Shown here: one piece after another, positions 46,724-54,455 of the stretch | Position numbering within the stretch: position 1 is the stretch's first letter | Layout: the number at the start of each line of letters is the position of its first letter | Assembly: GCA_023398495.1 (NCBI GenBank) | Contig: JAEWSG010000142.1 | Location: 62,001-126,000 of the forward strand | Source: Bacillota bacterium | GTDB taxonomy: Bacteria; Bacillota; Clostridia; Acetivibrionales; Acetivibrionaceae | Length of the DNA stretch: 64,000 nt | Direction of reading: 5' to 3' | Notes under the pieces: generated by a model | The model's input: the letters and a program-made list of their open reading frames with translations, nothing else | What the model was told of the DNA's origin: nothing | Databases searched by the model: none | Position numbers and translations under genes: made by a program

Positions 46724-48343
46724 ATGAGTAGATTTTCAAAAATGGTAATGGACAAAACAAAAAGAAATGACAAAGTGACAAACTTCATGGGAGGAGTATC
46801 CTATAATCTAAATCCCCTTGAAACTTTAAAGCTAGTCACTTCTTCATCTATATTTGGCGAGCCTCAATACTATCGTTCCGGAGAATTTGCTGATAGCGGG
46901 ATAGAAGTTTTTGACGGTATATATACTACACATGATTTGGTTTCTTCTTATAGCATTTTTGATAAATTTGAAGGGAAAAAAACCTCCCAAATCATGGAGC
47001 AAACCATAGATGATGCTTTAGACTTCAACTTTGAAGCAACTTTACTTTGGGCCGTCAAATTACGTAAAGAATTTATGATGAGACTTAATCCTCAGGTAAT
47101 TATGGTAAGAGCTTCAATACACCCAAAAAGAAAGGCTTTTTCCGAAAAATACCCCGGGAGATTTAATAGAATAAATAATGATATAATGTCGAGAGCTGAT
47201 GAGCCTTCTTCTCAACTTACATATTGGTTATATTCCTATGGGAGCAAAAACAAAATCCCTTCTGTTTTGAAAAGAAGCTGGGCAAAAAAAGTTGAAAGCT
47301 TGTCCATTTATGATATATATAAATACAAAAACAAGGGGTTAGGATTGATAGATGTGGTGCGTATTTGCCACGCCAATAACAGCTTTATCAATGAATTGAT
47401 GAAGACAGGAACTGTTACCGTGAAAGCTAATGAAACCACCTGGGAAACTCTAAGGTCTAGTGGAATGCCATGGTCAGAAATTATATACACAATAAAGCTT
47501 CCACACATGGCACTATTGAGAAACTTGAGAAATATATTCACCGAAATTAGTGACTATGAAACCTGTAAATCTGTAATGGAAACGTTGAAAAAGGGAGTAT
47601 TGGACGGAAAGCAATTTCCATTCCGTTATTACACTGCTATGAAGTATATTCAAAACTCAGAGGTATATCATAAAAACTTAATTCTTGACACATTTGAAGA
47701 TTGTATTGATATCTCCAGAAACAATATGCCCAAATTAAAAGGCAAAACCATGTGCTTATCTGATAATTCCGGCAGTGCTTGGGGCTGTTTTAATAGTGAG
47801 TACGGAAGCGTTACAGTTGCCGAAATAGATAATTTAAGCTCTGTACTTACTGCACAAAATTCCGAGGAGGGCTATGTAGGAAAATTCGGTGATGGTTTGA
47901 AAGTTTTTCCTATATCCTCAAGTAAAGGTGCCTTGCTTCAAACCAATGAAATTACAGAAAACGGTTACAACGATGTCGGAGGCAGGACAGAGAACGGGAT
48001 TTGGATGTTTTTTGACCAGGCTATAAAGAAAAAAGAACATTGGGATAACATATTTATATACTCAGATCAACAGGCAGGACACGGTGGTTTATACGGATTA
48101 AATGCGAAAGAATACGCTCCTTATTCTTATAACTCTAACTATATAGATGTAATGAAACTAATTTTCAAATACAGAGTTGAAGTAAATAAAAATGTCAATG
48201 TATTCTCAATACAAACAGCAGGATATAATAATGTTGTTGTGCCTGAGTACAGCTACAGAACTAACATTTTATATGGATGGACCGGAAAGGAAGTCCTTTT
48301 CGCCAATGCAATAATTAATTTCTGGGATCAAAACAATAGATGA
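46724..48343 (+). CDS. TROVE-domain (Ro60/Rsr-like) RNA-binding protein
   Basis: About 539 aa. The N-terminal two-thirds is a helical-repeat TROVE ring (for example EATLLWAVKLRKEF and FPFRYYTAMKYIQ) and the C-terminal third is a vWA-like domain (KTMCLSDNSGSAWG carries the DxSxS metal-site pattern, followed by DNIFIYSDQQAGHG). Ro60 proteins bind misfolded RNA and Y RNAs and help RNA quality control under stress. The ATG at 46724 is preceded by AAGGAG; a longer frame starting at 46694 lies inside the upstream hairpin. Two hairpins of one design precede it. A vWA-like metal site is intact. Confidence 0.87.
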   Translation: MSRFSKMVMDKTKRNDKVTNFMGGVSYNLNPLETLKLVTSSSIFGEPQYYRSGEFADSGIEVFDGIYTTHDLVSSYSIFDKFEGKKTSQIMEQTIDDALDFNFEATLLWAVKLRKEFMMRLNPQVIMVRASIHPKRKAFSEKYPGRFNRINNDIMSRADEPSSQLTYWLYSYGSKNKIPSVLKRSWAKKVESLSIYDIYKYKNKGLGLIDVVRICHANNSFINELMKTGTVTVKANETTWETLRSSGMPWSEIIYTIKLPHMALLRNLRNIFTEISDYETCKSVMETLKKGVLDGKQFPFRYYTAMKYIQNSEVYHKNLILDTFEDCIDISRNNMPKLKGKTMCLSDNSGSAWGCFNSEYGSVTVAEIDNLSSVLTAQNSEEGYVGKFGDGLKVFPISSSKGALLQTNEITENGYNDVGGRTENGIWMFFDQAIKKKEHWDNIFIYSDQQAGHGGLYGLNAKEYAPYSYNSNYIDVMKLIFKYRVEVNKNVNVFSIQTAGYNNVVVPEYSYRTNILYGWTGKEVLFANAIINFWDQNNR

Positions 48344-48344
48344 C

Positions 48345-48370
48345 CTCCGATTAGGGGGGCTTTTTTTCTC
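48345..48370 (+). terminator. Terminator of the TROVE gene
   Basis: CCTCC-GATTA-GGGGG followed by GCTTTTTTT right after the stop codon: a short GC stem with a strong T run. Confidence 0.7.
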
Positions 48371-48484
48371 CATATCAACTAAGACTCTAAAAAAATCAAT
48401 TAATTTTTGACAACCTTTTTCAAAAAGGTATAATTAACTTAGGAGTGAAAAGAAACATAAAACATTTTACAAGGAGATGTCATT

Positions 48485-49313
48485 ATGTCTAATCAACCAT
48501 ACTTTACCTCAGTTATTGAAGGTGCAGCAAAGCTACCGCTTGTTCGCATCAACCGTAGCTGGTATTCCGGGCGGTTTAGCTATGGCTGCTACTATTCCAG
48601 GTGACTTGATACAGTTCTACGGTCACGTTATCCGTGTCGCACAGGAACTTGCGTACATATATGGCTGGAGCGAGATCTTTACCGAAAACACTGATCTTGA
48701 TGAAGGCACAGAGTCGCAACTCGTCTTATTTATAGGTGTAATGTCAGGCGTAGAGGCAGCCAAAAAAGCTCTAACCAAACTGTTCGGCGAAACAGCAATG
48801 AAGTCTGTTGCAAAAAAGATTGCGGCCAAAGCATTAACCAAAACGTGGTATTATCCCATTGTCAAGAAAATTGCTGCAATACTAGGTCAAAGAATGACCA
48901 AGGATGTATTTGCAAAAGGTGTAAGCAAAGCTATCCCTCTACTAGGCGGAGCTATTTCAGGCGGTCTTACACTAGCTACGTTCAAGCCAATGGCACACAA
49001 ACTTCAAAAGCATCTCTCCGAAATGGCACATATGTCACCGGAAGAGTTTGCTAAATACAATGCTGCAAATACTATGTCCATTGATGAAGAGGATTTTGTA
49101 ATAGTTAATGAGGAGACTTCAACAAATAGTTGGACATGTTCCTGTGGCACAGCAAATAAAGGTAAATTCTGCCACGAATGTGGTAACGCAAAACCTGCTC
49201 AGTTACATCAATACAAATGTGATAAATGCGGTTGGGAACCAAAAGACAAAAATCACCCACCAAAGTTCTGTCCAGAATGTGGTGATCGGTTTGATGATAG
49301 CGACATAACATAA
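48485..49313 (+). pseudogene. EcsC-like protein with zinc-ribbon tail, internally deleted near the 5' end
   Basis: The ATG at 48485 (AAGGAG eight bases upstream) opens a frame reading VIEGAAKLPLVRINR, which matches the start of the homologue at 49777 (VLGLRVPGIKINR). The rest of the gene, STVAGIPGGLAMAATIPGD onward, is in another frame and matches the homologue about 65 residues later. So roughly 190 bases are deleted with a frame change at CGCATCAACCG. Downstream the EcsC-like helical domain is intact and ends in two C4 zinc ribbons (CSCGTANKGKFCHECG; CDKCGWEP...CPECG). An ATG at 48477 could still give a shorter product. Function unknown; the family is probably membrane-associated. Confidence 0.65.
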
Positions 49314-49433
49314 CGAGCAAATCCAACGCCTTTAAACATCAAATTTCCTTATGGTAATAATTGCTTCGCCATTATTACTCTTACAGAAAGACATCATTTT
49401 ATTAAAAATAAGTTGAATATGGATTTATATATT

Positions 49434-49478
49434 GTAAAGGTAAAATCTGCCGCATATCAGTGTGGATTTTACTTTTAC
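49434..49478. terminator. Hairpin in the gap between the two EcsC-like genes
   Basis: GTAAA and GTAAAATC pair with GATTTTAC and TTTAC, with one mismatch, loop of about 17 bases. It lies between the converging EcsC-like genes and may terminate either. A smaller stem GTAATAAT/ATTATTAC lies just left at about 49353-49380. I see no gene in 49314-49776. Confidence 0.45.
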
Positions 49479-49776
49479 GATTAAGTATTATATTTTTTCC
49501 TCATCAAATCAAAAACGCTCATTAAACTTATCCAGAACCCTTAGCAAATCATTGTCAATTATATACTTACTTAAGCAACAATACAGCTCGATATTTCTTT
49601 ATAGTAAGCTTGTGCAATAGATGTAATTAAAATGGCTTTTCTTATAGCATATTAAACGTCAATTGCTAGAGCATAAAAGCTTAATGAAATGGAATTCATA
49701 CTTCTTATGATTCTTATATAACAATAGCGTTCTCTTCATCTGATACATTGTGATTTGGATTGCTTAGCAAGGTATC

Positions 49777-50643
49777 TTACAAGGAAGCTTTTAATTTGTC
49801 ACAACACGCCTTAAATGTAACAAAAGTGATACTTCCACCAATTATACCACCAGCAACAGGAATTGCCTTCTTAAAAGCTCCAGCAAATATTTTTTTAGTC
49901 AAGTTTACATTAAACCATTTCATAACACTTTTTACAATAGGATAAATAACTCCTTTGGCAAGAGCCGCTTTCAACAGTTTCTTTTCAACCCCTTTTGCCA
50001 AAGCTGTTGCCATTGCTTTTATAGCATTATTTGCACCAGCAACCCCATACATTACACCCAAGCATAGAATTAAAATGTTTATTGTTTCAGAATCAAATTT
50101 TTGTCCTTTTTCTTCAGTATCTATTTCTGGAAATCCGTACAAATACAAGAGTTTTTGTGTAACTCTTAACATATATCCATAATATTGAGCAATATCAGCT
50201 GGAATTGTAGCAACCATTGTTAATCCCCCCGGAGTGCTAAGTGCCGTAGAAATACCGGATACACAATTTCTTTCAAACTTGATTACTTCATCAGCAATTT
50301 TATCTATTTCTATTGATGGTATTTTAGCTTGTGCAGGAGTACTAGCTATTGCAATGTCAATAACGTCCTGTGGATAATTTTTAAAAAGCTCTCCCTTAAG
50401 AAATTCCGCACGGTTGATTTTAATACCAGGAACTCGCAATCCCAATACAATAATATCTTCAATATCTATTTGACCATTACCATTTTGGTCGATTGTATTT
50501 ATAACTGAATTCGTCGAATTTACTGCTAAATCTTTTGATTTATTAGCAACATCTTTTGTAATTTTGCCAACTTTATTTGCTAATCCGTGTAGATTCTTAC
50601 CTACTCTTTTACCATCAAATAGTTTTTCCTTTTCTGTTCCCAT
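49777..50643 (-). CDS. EcsC-like helical, probably membrane-associated protein
   Basis: A protein of 288 aa. After a charged N terminus and an EF-hand-like loop (IDQNGNGQIDIEDI, near residue 50) comes the EcsC-like part: LSTPGGLTMVATIPADIAQYYG, a run of Ala/Lys amphipathic helices, and a Gly-rich end (IPVAGGIIGGSITFVTF). It is an intact homologue of the deleted gene at 48485 but has no zinc-ribbon tail. The calcium-binding-like loop has the D-x-N-x-N-x-x-D pattern. The ATG at 50643 has AAGGTGAG upstream. The pairing of two homologues, one with and one without a zinc ribbon, suggests that they worked together. The biological role is not known. Confidence 0.65.
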   Translation of the reverse strand: MGTEKEKLFDGKRVGKNLHGLANKVGKITKDVANKSKDLAVNSTNSVINTIDQNGNGQIDIEDIIVLGLRVPGIKINRAEFLKGELFKNYPQDVIDIAIASTPAQAKIPSIEIDKIADEVIKFERNCVSGISTALSTPGGLTMVATIPADIAQYYGYMLRVTQKLLYLYGFPEIDTEEKGQKFDSETINILILCLGVMYGVAGANNAIKAMATALAKGVEKKLLKAALAKGVIYPIVKSVMKWFNVNLTKKIFAGAFKKAIPVAGGIIGGSITFVTFKACCDKLKASL

Positions 50644-50850
50644 AAATCTCACCTTTCTAATACTGAATTCATCCTAGCCTATGTAATTTATGCGATGTTT
50701 CTACCTTCCAATCTTTCAGTAATGCTAAAACATTTCACTTTCAAAATTCTAAACTCCAGATTATTAGCCATTTGAGTGGTTGTTACAAAACAGATTAGTT
50801 TCATAAACTTTTCTAAACTTGCCTTAGCAAAAGTTCTGCCAATTAGCAAC

Positions 50851-51060
50851 CTAAGGCCTACCACCCTGACAATTAGGACATTTCCTCTGGAATATATCAG
50901 AACCATTTGCTTTGTACTTAAAACCACAAATCAAACATTCCATTTGATAAAACCACTGTCCATTATCAGTTCCTTTTTCGCTAAGGCGTCCTAAATTTCT
51001 TTGACTATTACGATTTTCATACCCTGCAATTGTTGAAGATGCTCCATTTTTGATTGACAT
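50851..51060 (-). CDS. Small zinc-ribbon protein
   Basis: A 69-aa protein with CLICG and CPNCQGG forming a C4 zinc ribbon, and the conserved-looking segment NGSDIFQRKCPNC. The N terminus (GASSTIAGY) is polar. I recall similar small proteins next to restriction and anti-restriction genes. The ATG is preceded by AAGGGGTGAT. It lies downstream of the ArdC-like metallopeptidase on the same strand, with an 80-bp gap, and probably shares its transcript. The gap from here to 50643 holds nothing else that looks coding. Confidence 0.6.
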   Translation of the reverse strand: MSIKNGASSTIAGYENRNSQRNLGRLSEKGTDNGQWFYQMECLICGFKYKANGSDIFQRKCPNCQGGRP

Positions 51061-51142
51061 ACTTAATCACCCCTTTATTGATAATTCAATTCAAAAAACA
51101 TTTAACATAGATTATATAATTTGACAAATTTATCTTGTTATA

Positions 51143-52233
51143 TTATTTTACTTGGATTTTCCTTTTCGGTTTCGCAACACTTCCTTTAGCCATCTCTTCA
51201 ATTTTTCCTGCTATCTTTGCTATATAATCTATCGAAATCCCATCAGGAATGTTATCACTTTTTAAATAGGTTGATACATAGGCATCACTATTGCCTTTTA
51301 AGCCAAATCTATGAGTTACCGTAAATGCCACTGCTTCAGCTTCAATTTCAACAGAATCATGATTTAAATTCTGACGACTTGGCCACCAACGATCATGATC
51401 TGAGCCCAAATGTCCCAAGAAAATATGTGCAAGTTCATGGCACAAAACTCCAAACCGACTAGGTTCATCTAGTTCATTATGTATTGAAATTCTCATCTTA
51501 TCTGCCACATTTCCCCTGGCTATAGTTGCAAATCCAGCACTTGTTGTACTATGCTTTTTAAAATCAACCCTTATCATATATTTTTTTGCATTTTCAATTA
51601 GATTTTCTAACCATTTTGGGTTCCAATCACCCTTAAATTGTGCAAAATCTTTTATTCTTTTTGGTAATTCTTTTCCTTCCGTTTCATCAAAATCGTAAAC
51701 TAACATAACCGGATGCATAGGAGCAAGTATAAGCATTGGCTTTGCATCCTCTTTAAGTTGTCTCTCAAATCGATTATACCAATCGCATTTTGAGGCATAA
51801 AACGAACAGTGTGGATTTTGGATTTTTACTAACATATTATTATATGGTGAGTAGCGGCGAAATTTTGCCATGAATTCAACCATTTCTCTGAAATCTTCCG
51901 ATTTTCTGTACTTCTGCCCATCCTCAAGTAACACATCCAATGTTGATTTAAAAATGTTGTTATCAACAGCCTGTCCATTAGAGCATTAAATATGCTATTT
52001 TCACTATCTTTGTCCAACAATTCAAAAAAATATTCTCTCACAAAATGTGTAAGGTTATTTTCCTTGACAAACTCACTTATAATTTCACATATTCTCCATC
52101 TTACTTGCCATCCAAATACCTTTTCAACTTCACTTAAAAGCTCACTTCCAGATGGTTGGCGACACTCATGAGCCATGCTTAACAAATAAGATATTACTCC
52201 ATCTTTTTTGCTTATATCAAAAACAGGCTCCAT
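51143..52233 (-). pseudogene. ArdC-like zinc metallopeptidase, frameshifted
   Basis: The N-terminal ~85 codons (from ATG 52233, AGGGGAG upstream) and the C-terminal 260 codons lie in different frames that overlap near 51829-51975. One missing base near 51965, in the context DRL then DNNIFKSTLDVLLEDG, would join them. The body has an ArdC-type region (YSPYNNMLVKIQNPH, KPMLILAPMHPV) and the zinc site CHELAHIFLGH with a downstream Glu (VEIEAEAVAF). ArdC proteins protect DNA from restriction; the position beside BREX fits. The C-terminal part could still be translated from 51940. It may be a pseudogene or a sequencing error. Confidence 0.7.
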
Positions 52234-52363
52234 TCCCCCCACTCCCCTTTTTTAAATAATTTAGCATCAAAAGTCTATCTGAACCTACCATTACTATATG
52301 CTTGCTATATTTATTTAAATATTTTTCTTTAATTTATTAATCTTATTAACTGACATATGGAAA

Positions 52364-54442
52364 TCACTCCACACCCAAAGCCCTAAACACTGCATCCTCC
52401 GCACTCTGATAAAAAATAATGTTAAAGCACCCTATTAACTCCGATGGTACAGTCCCAATGTCGACTGCTGATGTTATTGGAAGTAAAACCTTCTTTGCAC
52501 CACTGTCCAAACACACCTGTAAAGTATTAGCCAATTCCTCAACCTTAATAATAGTACCGCCAATACTTAAATCCCCCAATATAACAGAACTGCTAATGGC
52601 AGGTTTGTTCAAAGCAACAGAGCAAATTGCAACTAATGCAGGTAGAGTCAGGTATTTTGTCATACCTATGCCATTCAGATCCTGTATATGCATCAAATAA
52701 TCCTTTGTTGTTGTACTGATGGTACCACTAATATTTCGTGCATTGGCTTTCAGGTAGCGATATGCCGTATCGACTGCCTCCTTCGCTTCCCTATCTGAAC
52801 CAATACCAGTACGTTCAAATTTCCCTGTACCTGTCGTCATTTGCATCTCCAATTTATAAACACCAATCATGCCGTTCTTTCCATGGGAAACTGTATAGAT
52901 GTGTCCTGGTTTTCCCATACCCTCCGGTATGAGCTTGCCACCACCCTGCTCTGGTACAGAAACAAATTCTTCATTAAAAGATTCGTTATCTATATATGAG
53001 AAATTCACATCATAGAACTCCATTCCACCAATCTTCTTCAATTGTTCTTTAACTCGTCGGCGCAATTCCAAGGCAAAACGCAGGATTCCCTCAACACTTT
53101 CTCTGGTATATTGTCCATCGGGATGGATCAGCTTCACAAGGCCGGAAACCGTCTTTTTCACTGCTATCACATCACGCTGGTTCAGGTTATTTCCAATCTT
53201 AAAGTATTTATCAATAGCATCAGCATAAGATATTTTCCTAAGTTCACGCATTATTTCCGAAAAATAATCCGTGATAAAGCCATAATCATTGGTAAAGTAT
53301 TCGGGGCGATACTTTGGTATCTCCCATCCAGGTATATAACAATGCATACGGTCTAGAAAAGCAGTATCATTTGCCATCACATCCGGAAATGGCTCAAACA
53401 GGTGTGATGTTTTCAATATTACATCCACACTCTGGTTGATATTACCAACAAATACCATTGAGGCATAAGCATTCTTTTCTTCCTTACCTCTGGCAAAAGA
53501 ACCCGATGCCATATAGTCTTTCATTATCTGGACTCCATCCTTGTCCTTAAATGTGATTCCCGCAACTTCATCAAAGGCAACACAATCCCAGAGTCCAACC
53601 AATCCAACCGTTTTATTTGCCATGTTATAAAACAGGTTGGCAACTGTCGTTTGTCCTCCTGAAACAAGAATACTATTAGGACTGATTTCCTTGTAAATAT
53701 GGGACTTACCGGTTCCTCTCGGCCCTAATTCACATAAATTATAGTTATTCTCAATAAGTGGGATCAACCTTGCTAGATGCAGCCATTTGACACGATCATT
53801 AAACTGGGAAGGCTCCATACCTGTACTTCGCAGCATAATGTCAATCCACTCTTCATTTGTAAATTTCGCTCGTGCTTCTTTAACCTCTTCAAAGTCAAGA
53901 CTTGGCATCTGTATTGGTGTTAGTTTGGTGATGATAAATGGACAGCGATTTTTGTCTGCTTCATCATAAAAGTATTCCATTTGCACAATACACCAGATAC
54001 CACCGCATAGTAAACGCTCATAATCAGAGACATACTGCTCTGAAATAGGTACATCTTTTAGCCCAAGGTTGGAAAACTCACATTCATATATATCACTTTT
54101 GTAATTCAATTTTGCAGTTATCCTGTCTATAACAGTATAACTTCCATATTCACGAAGCTTGGAGATGATCTTCTGTGCCTCATCCGGCCGCACATAGTTC
54201 TCGGCAAGGATATGCTTTACATTCTGAATTCCGGCACTGATTTCATCCTCATCCCTTGATGAACAGTACATGCCAAGAAGGTATTCCAATACGTACACAG
54301 GAACATTGGCACCTTCCTTGATTTTCTTTGTAAGGTCTTTACGGACAATTTTCCCGGCAAAATTGGTATGCAGTTTTTCCAACAACTCTTCTGATTCATT
54401 TGCAGCCGACACTCCAGTCGGGTCAAATTGAAATTCACTCAT
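52364..54442 (-). CDS. brxL: BREX protein BrxL (Lon-like AAA+ protein)
   Basis: A 692-aa protein. The central AAA+ domain shows Walker A ELGPRGTGKSHIY near 240 and Walker B CVAFDEVAG near 290. The C-terminal domain is Lon-like (LGDLSIGGTIIKVEELANTL and GAKKVLLP), with the Lys of the dyad present; the usual Ser motif of Lon is not clear. BrxL is the last gene of type 1 BREX, which blocks phage DNA replication and methylates host DNA. It forms a ring on DNA in characterised systems. It starts 13 bases after pglZ, in the same operon. Confidence 0.93.
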   Translation of the reverse strand: MSEFQFDPTGVSAANESEELLEKLHTNFAGKIVRKDLTKKIKEGANVPVYVLEYLLGMYCSSRDEDEISAGIQNVKHILAENYVRPDEAQKIISKLREYGSYTVIDRITAKLNYKSDIYECEFSNLGLKDVPISEQYVSDYERLLCGGIWCIVQMEYFYDEADKNRCPFIITKLTPIQMPSLDFEEVKEARAKFTNEEWIDIMLRSTGMEPSQFNDRVKWLHLARLIPLIENNYNLCELGPRGTGKSHIYKEISPNSILVSGGQTTVANLFYNMANKTVGLVGLWDCVAFDEVAGITFKDKDGVQIMKDYMASGSFARGKEEKNAYASMVFVGNINQSVDVILKTSHLFEPFPDVMANDTAFLDRMHCYIPGWEIPKYRPEYFTNDYGFITDYFSEIMRELRKISYADAIDKYFKIGNNLNQRDVIAVKKTVSGLVKLIHPDGQYTRESVEGILRFALELRRRVKEQLKKIGGMEFYDVNFSYIDNESFNEEFVSVPEQGGGKLIPEGMGKPGHIYTVSHGKNGMIGVYKLEMQMTTGTGKFERTGIGSDREAKEAVDTAYRYLKANARNISGTISTTTKDYLMHIQDLNGIGMTKYLTLPALVAICSVALNKPAISSSVILGDLSIGGTIIKVEELANTLQVCLDSGAKKVLLPITSAVDIGTVPSELIGCFNIIFYQSAEDAVFRALGVE

Positions 54443-54455
54443 ATCTTTTCACCAC

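Noticed and set aside
50688..50927. 79-codon minus-strand ORF overlapping the small zinc-ribbon gene
   Set aside because: It lacks a ribosome binding site and overlaps a better gene in another frame.
54217..54438. Small minus-strand ORF at the 5' end of brxL
   Set aside because: Out-of-frame shadow of brxL without its own ribosome binding site.
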